Counted from the stretch's first letter, positions 1-10,085 are shown. The stretch: DNA of 64,000 nucleotides from Microbulbifer sp. Q7 (GCF_001639145.1 NZ_LROY01000001.1:64501-128500), one strand, 5' to 3'. Numbers and translations are program-made. Notes: generated from the sequence alone by a model not told the origin.

Positions 1-728
1 GCCCCAAGGACACCGACAAGCTGGTGGAAATTGGCCCCGGTCAGGGTGCCATTACCGCCCTGCTGCTGGACAAGTGCCCGTCACTGACTGCGGTGGAACT
101 GGACCGGGATTTGATCCCCATGCTGGAATTCAAATTCCGCGACTACCCGGATTTCACCATCATCGAAAAAGATGCGCTCAAGTTCGACTTTGGCAGCCTG
201 GCACAAGGGGATGGGGAACAACTGCGCATCGTGGGCAACCTCCCCTACAACATTTCGACTCCACTGCTGTTTCACCTGCTGAGCTTCCGCGGCAAGATTC
301 AGGACATGCACTTTATGCTGCAGAAGGAAGTGGTGGACCGCCTGAGTGCGGTGCCCGGGGTGAAAGCCTTTGGCCGACTGAGCGTGATGACCCAGTACCA
401 CTGCCGCGTGCAGGGGTTGTTTCCGGTACCCCCGCAATCTTTCCGCCCGGCACCCAAGGTCGACTCCGCCATCGTGCGTCTGGTACCACACCAGAGCCTG
501 CCGTACCCAGCCGAGGACGAAGAGCTGCTGGAGCGCATCGTCAGTGTCGCCTTTCAGCAGCGCCGCAAGACCCTGCGCAATGCCCTGAAACCGCTGTTCC
601 CGGACCTCGACCCGGAACAGCTGCCGGTAGACACCAGCCGCCGGCCGGAAACCCTCGGCGTGAAGGAATATGTGGAGCTGGCCAATTACTGCAGCCAGTT
701 GTCCGCGCCCGAATCACCGAAACCATAA
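1..728 (+). CDS. rsmA: 16S rRNA dimethyladenosine transferase RsmA (KsgA), 5' end cut off by the window
   Basis: RsmA dimethylates two adjacent adenines in the 3'-terminal hairpin of 16S rRNA during 30S maturation, using S-adenosylmethionine. The reading frame is open from the first bases of the window, so the N-terminus lies outside; only the part from just before the SAM-binding motif VEIGPGQG is present. Also visible are the acidic loop (VELDRDL), the catalytic NLPYNIS motif and the C-terminal helical domain ending in a family-typical FQQRRKTLRN stretch. apaH follows after 13 bases, the same rsmA-apaH order as in many gammaproteobacteria (where pdxA and surA lie upstream, here outside the window). 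Identification is secure; only the start is missing. Confidence 0.96.
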   Translation, partial: PKDTDKLVEIGPGQGAITALLLDKCPSLTAVELDRDLIPMLEFKFRDYPDFTIIEKDALKFDFGSLAQGDGEQLRIVGNLPYNISTPLLFHLLSFRGKIQDMHFMLQKEVVDRLSAVPGVKAFGRLSVMTQYHCRVQGLFPVPPQSFRPAPKVDSAIVRLVPHQSLPYPAEDEELLERIVSVAFQQRRKTLRNALKPLFPDLDPEQLPVDTSRRPETLGVKEYVELANYCSQLSAPESPKP

Positions 729-741
729 GCGGGAGCCTCAC

Positions 742-1566
742 TTGGCAACCTATGCAATTGGCGATATTCAGGGCTGCCTGGAACCGCTGCAACGACTGCT
801 AAAGAAAGTCCACTTCCGCCCGGACAAGGACAAGCTGTGGCTCGCCGGTGACATGGTGCACCGCGGCCCGGACAGTCTCGGCACCCTGCGCTTCCTGTAC
901 GAGCACCGCAGCCAGGTCACCGCCGTACTCGGCAATCACGACCTGCACCTGCTTGCCATCGCCCACGGCGCCAAACGCCTGACCGACAAGGAGCATGACC
1001 TGGCGGAAGTGCTGCGCGCAAAGGACGCCGATAAGCTGCTTGGCTGGCTGCAAAAGCAGCCACTGATGGTGCACAAGAAAGTCAATGACAAGTACTTTTC
1101 TATGGTGCATGCAGGCATCCCGCCCATGTGGAGCATGAGCAAGGCGTTGGAACTGGCGGGCGAGGTACACAGAACCCTGCAGGACCCGGCCATGGCGGAG
1201 GCCTACTTCTTTGGCATGTATGGCAATGAACCGCACAAGTGGAGCGACCACCTGATCGGCGTCGAGCGACTGCGCTCCATCACCAACTATTTCACCCGCA
1301 TGCGCTTCTGCAAGGAAGACGGCACCCTGGACCTGGTGACCAAGCAGGGCCCACTGGCGGCCCACCACGATTACAAACCCTGGTTCAGTTATAAGAACCG
1401 TAAAACCAAAAACGACCGGGTGATCTTCGGCCACTGGGCGGCGCTGGAGGGTGAAGCGAACACGAAGAATGTGTACGCGCTGGATACAGGGTGTGTGTGG
1501 GGTGGATATCTCACCGCCCTGCGGCTGGAAGATGAATCATTTTATTGTGCGGATTGCACCCCATAG
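742..1566 (+). CDS. apaH: Symmetrical bis(5'-nucleosyl)-tetraphosphatase ApaH
   Basis: ApaH splits diadenosine tetraphosphate into two ADP, and in enterobacteria it also removes Np4N caps from RNA. It is a 274-residue protein of the PPP phosphoesterase superfamily, with metal-binding motifs GDIQGC, GDMVHRGPDS, GNHD, HAGIPP and the late FGHWAALEG. I start it at the TTG at 742 because this yields the family N-terminus MATYAIGDIQGC and puts an AGCGGGAG ribosome site nine or so bases upstream; a longer in-frame start at 670 would lie inside rsmA and add a non-conserved tail. It is probably co-transcribed with rsmA. Confidence 0.95.
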   Translation: MATYAIGDIQGCLEPLQRLLKKVHFRPDKDKLWLAGDMVHRGPDSLGTLRFLYEHRSQVTAVLGNHDLHLLAIAHGAKRLTDKEHDLAEVLRAKDADKLLGWLQKQPLMVHKKVNDKYFSMVHAGIPPMWSMSKALELAGEVHRTLQDPAMAEAYFFGMYGNEPHKWSDHLIGVERLRSITNYFTRMRFCKEDGTLDLVTKQGPLAAHHDYKPWFSYKNRKTKNDRVIFGHWAALEGEANTKNVYALDTGCVWGGYLTALRLEDESFYCADCTP

Positions 1567-1895
1567 ACCGGGCGCCCGTGCCACACAGCCCCTTTCGCTC
1601 GCCGATAGCTAGCCGACACCTACAAACCGCCCGGCAGGCGTAACCCCCGCAAGCAGCTACACCCTGCGCCCTTTCTCTCATCCCCCACCACCCCTGATTA
1701 CAATTTCCTCCTCCCCCTCCGGGTGGGATGCCGTTTGATCACGCCTGGCCTCTAATCAATTTTCCGATTTTGTACATGCAATCAGCACCCGTCGGTTTGA
1801 GGGGGCGCATGTAGCGATGGTGTGTCCGCTTGCGGCGAACAACAACGGCGCAGGCTGGCAGAAAATTAATAATAGAAACAATAAGGTCATACAGC
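1567..1895. other. Intergenic region between apaH and the pullulanase gene
   Basis: About 330 bases with no convincing gene. I see no strong terminator for apaH and no consensus -35/-10 pair. A candidate ribosome site (AAGGTC) lies just before the pullulanase ATG. The promoter of the pullulanase gene must be here but I cannot place it. Confidence 0.6.
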
Positions 1896-4800
1896 ATGCA
1901 AGCTTCCTCGCGCACGCGCGGGCGCAAACGTCGCGCCTGTCATATTCGTACGGTCTCTCTTCTGGCGATCGCTATCTCCGCCTCGGCCGGTAGTACTGCC
2001 CAGACTACAAACTCCGAACTTTCCCTGGTCAATATTCCCGGCACGATCCAGACCCCGATCGGGTGCGCTGGCGACTGGGATCCAGCCTGCGAAGCGTCGC
2101 AACTGAGCTACGATGCGAACGATGATCTGTGGCGAGGCACCTACACCCTGCCCGCGGGTGATTACGAATACAAAGTGGCGATCAACGGATCCTGGGACGA
2201 AAACTACGGCGGCTACGCCGATGCGGGCGGCGGCAATATCCCGCTGAACCTCGCAGCCGAGCGCTCGGTTACATTCATCTATGACCACGCGACCAACTGG
2301 ATTGCAGACAACGTAAGACACTCCATCGTCACCGCAGCGGGTGACTTTCAGAGCGAACTGGGCTGCCCCGGGGACTGGCAGCCCGATTGTCTGCAGACCT
2401 GGCTCCAGGACGTAGACGGCGACGGCATCTACACCTTCATTACCGATGCGCTACCCGCTGGTGATTACCAGATGAAAGCGGCTCTGAATGAGGGCTGGGA
2501 TGAAAGTTACGGCGACGCCAATGGGCAAAATATTGCGTTTACGGCAGAGGCAGGAAAAGAAGTCTATTTTGCCTTCGACAGCAACACAAAAAACGTAGTG
2601 GTCAGCACGGACGGTGTCCCCCGTGGTGACCTGACCACCGACAAAGCACACTGGGTCGATAGCAACACCATCGTATGGCCGGTTACCCTGCCCGAAGGTG
2701 GCAGCGCCCAATTGGTGGCGAGCACGAGCGCCACACTGACCCTTGGCCCGGATGGTGTCACCGGCGATACCGCAATTCCCCTGACCCACAACGCCGGCGG
2801 CCCGGCCGAAGCGGTCAGCGAAAAATTCCCGCACCTGGCAAATGCCACCACCTTCACGGTACCGACCGACGCCGATATCCATGCACTGGTTAAAGGCCAA
2901 CTGGCCGTGGCAATTTTCGATGCCGAAGGTACGATCGTCGATGCCACCGGCGTGCAAACACCGGGCGTGCTGGATGCACAATTCGCCTACGAAGGGACGC
3001 TCGGTGCGATGGTTGGCGAAAACGCCATTGAGTTTGCCCTGTGGGCACCCACGGCAAAATCCGTCAGGGTGCACCTGTTCGACAGCGGCGATCAGTACGC
3101 ACCGACCACCCAGGTGGATATGACCGAAAACAATGGCGTGTGGACTGCCTCTACCAGTATCGACTGGGACCGCAAGTTCTATATGTACGAAGTAGAGGTC
3201 TACTCCTATGCGACACGCAAGATCGAAAACAACTGGGTGACCGACCCCTACTCCCTGAGCCTCTCCACCAACTCCTACAAGTCTCAGATCGTCAACCTGA
3301 ATGACGATGACCTGAAACCGGAAGGCTGGGACTCGTTGATGAAGCCGGCATTGGCGAAGGCGGAAGATATTTCCGTATACGAACTGCACGTGCGTGATTT
3401 CAGCATCGAAGACGACATGGTGAGTGAGCCCGCCCGTGGAACCTTTGCGGCCTTTGCCGAAGACGGTCGCGGCAGCCTGCACCTGGCGGAACTAGCGGCA
3501 GCTGGGCTGACCCACGTGCACCTGCTGCCCGCGTTTGACTTCGCTACTGTAAATGAAGCACGCGAGGAACTGAAAACGACTGGCGATCTCAGTGTTTACG
3601 CCGCAGACAGCACCGAGCAGCAGGCCGCCGTTAACGCTATCCGCGATGAAGATGGCTTCAACTGGGGTTACGACCCGCTGCACTTCACCGTCCCGGAAGG
3701 CAGCTATTCCACCGACCCGAACGGTGTGCAGCGGATTATCGAGTTCCGCGAGATGGTCCAGTCACTGAGTGATATGGGCCTGCGTGTGGTGATGGATGTG
3801 GTGTACAACCACACCAGCTCCTTTGCCCAGTACGACAACTCTATACTGGACAAGATCGTTCCCGGCTATTACCACCGTCGTAACGGCGAGGGTTTTGTGG
3901 AAATGAGCAGCTGCTGTGCAAACACCGCCAGCGAGCACACCATGATGGAAAAGCTGATGCGCGATTCCATGAAAACCTGGGCCACCGCCTACAAGGTAGA
4001 CAGCTTCCGCTTTGACCTGATGGGCCACCACAGCAAGGAAAACATCCTGAACGTGGCCAGTGATCTGCAGGCTCTCACCCTGGAGGCCGACGGCGTAGAT
4101 GGCTCCTCCATGTATCTGTACGGGGAAGGCTGGAACTTCGGTGAGGTGGTTGACGATGCTCGCTTCGTGCAGGCACGCCAAAGCAATATGGCAGGCACCG
4201 GTGTCGGTACCTTTAATGATCGCCTGCGGGATTCCGTGCGCGGCGGGAATCCGTTCGGCGGATTCGAGGAGCAGGGTTTTGGTACCGGACTGTTCACCGA
4301 CAGCAATGGCAAGTTCGGCGGAGACGATGAGCGCGCAACCCTGCTGACACTGGCGGATAAAGTGCGTATCAGCCTCGCTGGTAACCTGGCCGACTATGCA
4401 CTGGAAACTTCCGTCGGCACCACGTTGACCGGCGCCGAGCTGATCTACAACGGCCAGCCCACAGGCTACACCGGCGACCCGCAGGAGTCGATCAACTACG
4501 TTGCCGCCCACGACAACGAAACCCTGTTCGACGGCATCCAGATCAAGGCCAACAGCACCACCACGGTTGCCGATCGAGTGCGCCTGCAGAACTTCAGTAC
4601 CTCACTGGTGATGCTCGCCCAGGGGGTACCGTTCATACACGCCGGCCAGGAAATCCTGCGCTCCAAATCCATGGACCGCGACAGTTACAACTCCGGCGAC
4701 TGGTTCAACGCCATCGATTACTCGCTGGCTACCGACAACTGGGGCGCGGGCCTGCCGATTGCCGACAAGAATCAGGACCACTGGGGGCTGATGGCACCGC

Positions 4801-5369
4801 TACTGGCAAACCCGGATATTGCACCGCAGCAGGCAGATCGTGAGTTTGCGCTGGCGGTATTCAAAGAGTGGCTGCAGATCCGCGCCAGCAGTGGGCTCTT
4901 CCGACTGCCGACAAAAGAAGCGGTTCAGTCCGTGGTCTCTTTCGCCAACACCGGTCCGGACCAGATTCCCGGCCTGATCGCCATGCACCTGAATGACCCG
5001 GCGGGGGAGTTTGATGCGGATACGTCGCAGATTCTGGTGCTGTTTAACGGCGGCGCAGAGGATCAGGAATTCACCCTCGCCTCTGCCACCGACCTGCCCT
5101 TCACTTTGCATGAGGTGCAGCAGGCATCCGCGGATACGGCACTGGCAACTGCTTCCGTCACCGACGGTGTGTTCACGGTACCGGCGCGCACCACTGCGGT
5201 ATTCAGCCTCGCGCGGGAAGACGACAGTTCAATCCCGGAAGATGAGGAAGACACCGACCAGGGTGAAGATGAGAATGAAGACGAAGGCAATGACTCCAGT
5301 GGTGGCGCCACCGGCTTTGCCCTGCTGGCTCTTCTCGCCGCTGCCCTGCTGCGTCGCCGCCGTATCTAA
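1896..5369 (+). CDS. Secreted pullulanase-type alpha-1,6-glucosidase (GH13) with GlyGly-CTERM tail
   Basis: A debranching enzyme predicted to hydrolyse alpha-1,6 bonds in pullulan, starch or glycogen-like glucans, of about 1157 residues. The ATG at 1896 follows AAGGTC and starts a long n-region with twin arginines and a hydrophobic signal segment. Two tandem X25-type modules follow (each with a GDW.P.C core, roughly residues 45-115 and 145-220), then the PulA-type N domain and the GH13 barrel. The four GH13 regions are present: VVMDVVYNHT, SFRFDLMG (nucleophile D707), LYGEGW (acid/base E744) and VAAHDNE (D873). The C-terminus has an acidic D/E spacer, then SGG, a hydrophobic helix and RRRR, which is the GlyGly-CTERM sorting signal handled by rhombosortase and type II secretion; a rhombosortase gene is at 40.6-41.2 kb. 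It stands alone between apaH and a terminator. Confidence 0.93.
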   Translation: MQASSRTRGRKRRACHIRTVSLLAIAISASAGSTAQTTNSELSLVNIPGTIQTPIGCAGDWDPACEASQLSYDANDDLWRGTYTLPAGDYEYKVAINGSWDENYGGYADAGGGNIPLNLAAERSVTFIYDHATNWIADNVRHSIVTAAGDFQSELGCPGDWQPDCLQTWLQDVDGDGIYTFITDALPAGDYQMKAALNEGWDESYGDANGQNIAFTAEAGKEVYFAFDSNTKNVVVSTDGVPRGDLTTDKAHWVDSNTIVWPVTLPEGGSAQLVASTSATLTLGPDGVTGDTAIPLTHNAGGPAEAVSEKFPHLANATTFTVPTDADIHALVKGQLAVAIFDAEGTIVDATGVQTPGVLDAQFAYEGTLGAMVGENAIEFALWAPTAKSVRVHLFDSGDQYAPTTQVDMTENNGVWTASTSIDWDRKFYMYEVEVYSYATRKIENNWVTDPYSLSLSTNSYKSQIVNLNDDDLKPEGWDSLMKPALAKAEDISVYELHVRDFSIEDDMVSEPARGTFAAFAEDGRGSLHLAELAAAGLTHVHLLPAFDFATVNEAREELKTTGDLSVYAADSTEQQAAVNAIRDEDGFNWGYDPLHFTVPEGSYSTDPNGVQRIIEFREMVQSLSDMGLRVVMDVVYNHTSSFAQYDNSILDKIVPGYYHRRNGEGFVEMSSCCANTASEHTMMEKLMRDSMKTWATAYKVDSFRFDLMGHHSKENILNVASDLQALTLEADGVDGSSMYLYGEGWNFGEVVDDARFVQARQSNMAGTGVGTFNDRLRDSVRGGNPFGGFEEQGFGTGLFTDSNGKFGGDDERATLLTLADKVRISLAGNLADYALETSVGTTLTGAELIYNGQPTGYTGDPQESINYVAAHDNETLFDGIQIKANSTTTVADRVRLQNFSTSLVMLAQGVPFIHAGQEILRSKSMDRDSYNSGDWFNAIDYSLATDNWGAGLPIADKNQDHWGLMAPLLANPDIAPQQADREFALAVFKEWLQIRASSGLFRLPTKEAVQSVVSFANTGPDQIPGLIAMHLNDPAGEFDADTSQILVLFNGGAEDQEFTLASATDLPFTLHEVQQASADTALATASVTDGVFTVPARTTAVFSLAREDDSSIPEDEEDTDQGEDENEDEGNDSSGGATGFALLALLAAALLRRRRI

Positions 5370-5392
5370 ACGACGCTTCGCTCACAGCTAAT

Positions 5393-5421
5393 AAAAAACC
5401 CGGCTTTTCGCCGGGTTTTTT
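5393..5421 (+). terminator. Rho-independent terminator after the pullulanase gene
   Basis: Six-base-pair stem CCCGGC/GCCGGG with loop TTTTC, followed by six T on the plus strand and preceded by six A, so it can also work for the convergent CPBP protease gene. Confidence 0.9.
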
Positions 5422-5531
5422 ATTCATTCCATACGCCGATCGATAGGCCCTCGGCCGGGTAGGAAAGGTGAATCACTCACGATCACCTCCACCTGCTGCA
5501 ACCACAGGTCCGGATTTGATTCGGTGCGCGG

Positions 5532-6323
5532 TTACAAGATTCCCAGATACAGCACCACAATCGCCGCAACAAGGTTGTTACATAAATGCAACAGCATAGG
5601 CAGCAGTACACTGCCGCTTTTTTCCCGCGTAAATCCGAGAATTAATGCGAAAGCGAAGATGAAACCAAGCTGCACCAGGTTGTACTGGCCCCAGTGCAGC
5701 AGGGTAAACAGCACAGAGGTCAGCAGCAGGGTGCCGCTAAAGCCCAGGCGGGTGTTGCGCCAGGCCTGGAACAGGTAGCCGCGGAAAACCAGCTCTTCCA
5801 GTAGCGGTGCGGCAATGACCAGAACCAGCGCGAGAAGCAGGTGCTTGCTACCCGCCAGGGTCTGCATGAAATCGCCCGCGTCAATCTCGAACAGGCGGTA
5901 CACGATAAATTGCGTGGCGAGAAATGCTGCCAGCACTGCGAGCCAGGGCAGTATTTGGTTCACGGGGAATGCGCGGATAGCCAGGGTCTGGCCAGCGCTC
6001 TGATGTTTAAAACGGGAAACTAGTAGCAGCACCGGCAGGATGAGTGCGAACTGCGCCAGATACATGCCAGCCATGGCACCGGGAGTAGCGGCGTGGGCGG
6101 CGACCTGGGCTTGGATCACCGCGGGGTCCATCACTTGCCCCTGCGCGCCCAGCTGTGCACCGAGATAGCCGCCGTAGCCTGCGATATAGAAAAATACGCC
6201 GATAAAATGCAGCAGCGCGAACACCACCAGCCAGCCCGTGGCACGCCATGGCGCGGGTACGACTTGTTCAGAGGTGAAATGTTCGCTCGGGTCGCCGGCG
6301 GGGGAGGATGCGGTATGTTCCAT
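5532..6323 (-). CDS. CPBP family intramembrane metalloprotease (CAAX/Abi type)
   Basis: A polytopic inner-membrane protein of 263 residues with about seven hydrophobic segments. The C-terminal half has the CPBP/Rce1 signature: EELVFRG (the EExxxR motif), a later FTLLHWGQYN (FxxxH) and HLCNN (HxxxN), which build the membrane-embedded metal site. Members act as CAAX-type proteases, bacteriocin self-immunity or export proteins; which of these applies here cannot be read from the sequence. The gene is monocistronic, converges on the pullulanase gene and shares its terminator. Confidence 0.88.
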   Translation of the reverse strand: MEHTASSPAGDPSEHFTSEQVVPAPWRATGWLVVFALLHFIGVFFYIAGYGGYLGAQLGAQGQVMDPAVIQAQVAAHAATPGAMAGMYLAQFALILPVLLLVSRFKHQSAGQTLAIRAFPVNQILPWLAVLAAFLATQFIVYRLFEIDAGDFMQTLAGSKHLLLALVLVIAAPLLEELVFRGYLFQAWRNTRLGFSGTLLLTSVLFTLLHWGQYNLVQLGFIFAFALILGFTREKSGSVLLPMLLHLCNNLVAAIVVLYLGIL

Positions 6324-6499
6324 GACGATTCCTGTGTTCCTTTTGATGATTTCCTTTGCCAGCCGGTCATCCAGTCCGGCAAAGCTACCGGCGCATGATT
6401 ATTCGAATTTGCGCAGACTTCAACAATCTGCCATTACACGCCATTACACAGATTCGCTCACCCCAGGCCTTCATTGAGACGATCGCACCAAGTACACAA

Positions 6500-6530
6500 C
6501 AAAAACAAAAACGGGCCCGCAGGCCCGCTT
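6500..6530 (-). terminator. Terminator of galE
   Basis: Read on the minus strand, a GCGGGCC/GGCCCG(C)-type hairpin is followed by a T-rich run (TTTTTGTTTTTG). It lies about 55 bases beyond the galE stop codon. Confidence 0.8.
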
Positions 6531-6585
6531 GATGATCCCATTGAGATCCGGCATCCGCCGCCCGATCGTGGCAGACGCCAGTGCG

Positions 6586-7611
6586 CTACTCCGCATACCC
6601 CTTGGGGTTCTGCGACTGCCAGCGCCAGGTATCCTCCACCATACGTTTCAGGCCGAGCTCGGTTTTCCAGCCTAACTCCTGCTCTGCATAGGTGGGATCG
6701 GCATAACACGCGGCGATGTCACCGGGGCGACGGGGAACCACTTTATAAGGGATCTCTTTATCCGCAGCCTCGGCAAAAGCGCGCACAATTTCCAGCACCG
6801 AGCTGCCGCGACCGGTACCCAGGTTGTAGGTGTAGCAGTCTGCCGCAGTATCGGCCCGCTGCAGCTTGTTCAGCGCCGCGAGATGACCGCGGGCGAGATC
6901 GACCACGTGGATGTAGTCCCGCACACCGGTGCCGTCGGGGGTGGGGTAGTCGTCGCCAAACACCTGCAGCTGGGGCAGGCGGCCCACAGCGACCTGGGCG
7001 ACGTAAGGCAGCAGATTATTGGGGATACCCGCGGGGTCCTCGCCAATGGTGCCGCTCTCGTGGGCGCCAATGGGATTGAAGTAGCGCAGCAGGCTCACCT
7101 TCCACTGGTTACCCGGAGCCTTGCACAGGTCCCGCAACATATCTTCCACCATCAGCTTGCTGGCGCCGTAGGGGTTGGTGGCCCCGGTGGGGAAGTCTTC
7201 GCGAATGGGCACCGTCGCCGGGTCGCCATAGACCGTGGCCGAGGAACTAAAAATCAACTGGCGCACACCAAACTCTTCCATGACCTCACACAGAGTGAGG
7301 GTGCCCGCAACATTATTCTGGTAATAGCGCAACGGAATGGAAACTGATTCGCCAACCGCCTTGAGTCCGGCGAAGTGAATTACCGCAGAGACATTGTGTT
7401 CGCGAAAAATGTTGCGCAGGCCTTCGGCGTCCTGAATATCCACCTGGTGGAAAGGCACAGACTTGCCGGTTATAGCCTCGACCCGGCGCAGGGCTTCTTC
7501 GCTGCTATTGCAGAGATTATCCACCACGACGGGCTCAAACCCTGCCTGCAGTAGCTCGACACAGGTATGACTGCCAATATACCCGGCGCCCCCGGTTACC
7601 AGAACTTTCAT
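6586..7611 (-). CDS. galE: UDP-glucose 4-epimerase GalE
   Basis: Interconverts UDP-glucose and UDP-galactose with tightly bound NAD; it supplies UDP-galactose for surface glycans and works in the Leloir pathway. It is a 341-residue extended SDR: N-terminal [10 protein letters not shown] binds [11 protein letters not shown] carries the catalytic Ser/Thr region, and NPYGASK carries the YxxxK pair. Full length, with AAGGAAG eight bases before the ATG. It has no galactose-operon neighbours, so a role in polysaccharide precursor supply seems more likely than galactose catabolism. Confidence 0.96.
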   Translation of the reverse strand: MKVLVTGGAGYIGSHTCVELLQAGFEPVVVDNLCNSSEEALRRVEAITGKSVPFHQVDIQDAEGLRNIFREHNVSAVIHFAGLKAVGESVSIPLRYYQNNVAGTLTLCEVMEEFGVRQLIFSSSATVYGDPATVPIREDFPTGATNPYGASKLMVEDMLRDLCKAPGNQWKVSLLRYFNPIGAHESGTIGEDPAGIPNNLLPYVAQVAVGRLPQLQVFGDDYPTPDGTGVRDYIHVVDLARGHLAALNKLQRADTAADCYTYNLGTGRGSSVLEIVRAFAEAADKEIPYKVVPRRPGDIAACYADPTYAEQELGWKTELGLKRMVEDTWRWQSQNPKGYAE

Positions 7612-8014
7612 GATCTTCCTTTTCTTTGGATTTACAGTCGCGTACTTGCGCGATTTTCAGGTCAGGCGCAGCGCACATCACCCACCGCCCTCGACGCTGT
7701 CTTAGTGCGACCTATTCTACGCCTTAAACCGGCCTCGCAAAACTGACACTTCTTTCAACCTATGTTGTGCCTATCTACCGTTGAAGGCCACAGCGCTGAC
7801 TATCCTGAAAGTGCGGGACCTGATAGCAGGCCCCCTGTTGCGACAGCAGCATCGTCGCGCAATCAATAGGTAATAAAGATAGCGATCTCGCGCGCCAGCG
7901 CCCTTCAGCATTCGTTGCGAGATGTATTCGCGGTCATCACACGCTGCAGCGCAGTAGGCACTCCACGGCAGGAGGCCGGTAACTGACGCGGTACGCTACA
8001 GGGAGTCGTAAACC
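7612..8014. other. Intergenic region between galE and prkA
   Basis: About 400 bases between divergent genes, with no open reading frame of note. Apart from the weak galE promoter candidate and the GGGAG ribosome site of prkA, I see no clear signal. Homologues of prkA are stationary-phase controlled in enterobacteria, but I cannot identify such a promoter here. Confidence 0.55.
7714..7740 (-). promoter_or_regulatory. Possible galE promoter
   Basis: On the minus strand, TTGCGA and TAGAAT are separated by 15 bases, about 100 bases upstream of galE. The short spacer makes this a weak call. Confidence 0.3.
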
Positions 8015-9937
8015 ATGTCGATATTCAATCACTACCTGGAACGCTACGAGTCGATTCAGGAGGAAGAACTCACCATCCAGGAGTACCTGGAACTATGTAA
8101 AAACGACCGCAGCGCCTACGCATCTCCGGCAGAGCGTATGCTGATGGCCATTGGCGAGGCGGAGCTGATCGACACCTCCCGCGACCCACGACTCTCGCGC
8201 ATCTTTTCCAACAAGGTGATCAAGCGCTACAAGGCATTCAATGAATTTTACGGCATGGAGGAAGCGATCGAGCAGATTGTTTCTTTCTTCCGCCATGCAG
8301 CCCAGGGGCTGGAAGAGAAGAAGCAGATACTGTACCTGCTCGGCCCTGTTGGCGGCGGCAAGTCCTCCCTGGCGGAGCGCCTCAAGGCGATGATGGAGCA
8401 GATCCCGATCTACGCCATCAAGGGCTCCCCGGTGTTCGAATCCCCCCTTGCGCTATTTTCCCCTCACGAAGACGGGCAGATTCTGGAGGAGGACTACGGC
8501 ATTCCGCGTCGCTATGTAAACACCATCATGTCGCCCTGGGCGGTAAAGCGCCTGCATGAATTCAACGGTGATATCACCAAATTCAAGGTGGTGAAAATCC
8601 GTCCGTCCATTCTGGATCAGATCAGCATCGCCAAAACCGAGCCGGGCGACGAGAACAACCAGGATATTTCTGCGCTGGTGGGTAAGGTGGATATCCGCAA
8701 GCTGGAAGACTTCCCGCAGAATGACCCGGACGCCTACAGCTTTTCCGGCAGCCTGTGCCGTTCCAACCAGGGCCTGATGGAATTTGTGGAGATGTTCAAG
8801 GCGCCCATCAAGGTGCTGCACCCGCTCCTCACCGCCACCCAGGAAGGCAACTACAACAGTACCGAGGGCCTCGGCGCAATTCCTTTCAACGGGATCATTC
8901 TCGCCCACTCTAACGAATCCGAGTGGCAGACCTTCCGCAATAACCGCAACAATGAAGCCTTCCTCGACCGCATCTATATCGTCAAGGTGCCTTACTGCCT
9001 GCGGGTGAAGGAAGAAATGAAGATCTACGACAAACTTCTGGAGCACAGCTCGCTGTCCAAGGCACCCTGCGCCCCGGATACCCTGCGTATGCTGGCACAG
9101 TTTTCGGTATTGTCTCGCATCAAGAACCCGGAAAACTCCAGTGTGTTCTCCAAGATGCGGGTGTATGACGGTGAAAACCTAAAAGACACCGATCCGAAAG
9201 CGAAAACCATTCAGGAATACCGGGACAACGCCGGGGTGGACGAGGGCATGAACGGCCTGTCTACCCGCTTCGCTTTCAAGATCCTGTCCAAGGTGTTCAA
9301 CTTCGACGCCACGGAAGTCGCCGCCAACCCGGTGCATCTCTTGTATGTACTCGAGCAGCAGATCGAACAGGAACAGTTTCCGCCGGAGATTCAGGAAAAC
9401 TATCTGGGCTTTATCAAGGAATACTTGGCACCGCGCTACGTGGAATTTATCGGCAAGGAAATCCAGACGGCCTACCTTGAGTCCTATGCGGAGTATGGCC
9501 AGAACCTGTTCGACCGCTATGTCACTTACGCGGACTTCTGGATTCAGGATCAGGAATATCGCGATCCGGAAACCGGTGAGATCCTCGACCGCGCGGCACT
9601 GAACGAGGAGCTTGAGAAAACCGAAAAACCTGCGGGCATTTCCAACCCGAAAGATTTCCGCAACGAGATCGTCAACTTCGTACTACGCGCCCGCGCTGGC
9701 AACCAGGGCAAGAATCCGGACTGGCGGTCCTACGAGAAGCTGCGTTCGGTCATCGAGAAGAAGATGTTCTCCAATACCGAGGATCTGCTGCCAGTGATTT
9801 CCTTCAACACCAAGGCCTCGGCAGACGATCAGAAGAAACATGCGGACTTTGTGGCGCGCATGGTTGAGCGCGGCTACACCGAGAAGCAGGTGCGGCTGCT
9901 TTCCGAGTGGTACCTGCGGGTGCGCAAGTCTCAGTAA
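8015..9937 (+). CDS. prkA: PrkA family serine protein kinase (YeaG-like)
   Basis: A 640-residue AAA+-like protein kinase. The Walker A motif GPVGGGKSS lies near residue 111 inside the N-terminal AAA_PrkA domain, and the C-terminal half matches the PrkA kinase domain. It heads the conserved three-gene set prkA-yeaH-spoVR, known in E. coli as yeaG-yeaH with ycgB and linked to stationary phase and nitrogen or stress survival. The start is the ATG after GGGAG. The gene is followed by a 253-base gap holding a large palindromic element rather than by tight coupling to yeaH. Confidence 0.95.
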   Translation: MSIFNHYLERYESIQEEELTIQEYLELCKNDRSAYASPAERMLMAIGEAELIDTSRDPRLSRIFSNKVIKRYKAFNEFYGMEEAIEQIVSFFRHAAQGLEEKKQILYLLGPVGGGKSSLAERLKAMMEQIPIYAIKGSPVFESPLALFSPHEDGQILEEDYGIPRRYVNTIMSPWAVKRLHEFNGDITKFKVVKIRPSILDQISIAKTEPGDENNQDISALVGKVDIRKLEDFPQNDPDAYSFSGSLCRSNQGLMEFVEMFKAPIKVLHPLLTATQEGNYNSTEGLGAIPFNGIILAHSNESEWQTFRNNRNNEAFLDRIYIVKVPYCLRVKEEMKIYDKLLEHSSLSKAPCAPDTLRMLAQFSVLSRIKNPENSSVFSKMRVYDGENLKDTDPKAKTIQEYRDNAGVDEGMNGLSTRFAFKILSKVFNFDATEVAANPVHLLYVLEQQIEQEQFPPEIQENYLGFIKEYLAPRYVEFIGKEIQTAYLESYAEYGQNLFDRYVTYADFWIQDQEYRDPETGEILDRAALNEELEKTEKPAGISNPKDFRNEIVNFVLRARAGNQGKNPDWRSYEKLRSVIEKKMFSNTEDLLPVISFNTKASADDQKKHADFVARMVERGYTEKQVRLLSEWYLRVRKSQ

Positions 9938-9973
9938 CTGCTGAAGGGTTGTTTCTTGAAATCCTACGGTGGC

Positions 9974-10085
9974 GGCCCTGCCACCGGTGGAGCTCTTCGA
10001 GACACGCCGTGAACCCATCCCTGGGGGCTTGTCCGTCGGGTCCCTCCGACGGACAGTCTCGAAGAGCTCCACCGGCGCCAGGGCC
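9974..10085. repeat. Nested palindromic (REP-like) intergenic element
   Basis: A perfect 20-bp inverted repeat, arms 9984-10003 and 10056-10075 (core GAGCTCTTCGAGAC), encloses a second perfect hairpin GTCCGTCGG/CCGACGGAC at 10031-10054. Outside the arms, GGCCCTG and CAGGGCC extend the symmetry imperfectly. No T run follows, so a terminator is unlikely. Size and architecture suit a non-autonomous palindromic repeat (REP or MITE-like) inserted in the prkA-yeaH gap. There is no second copy that I noticed in this window. Confidence 0.7.
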
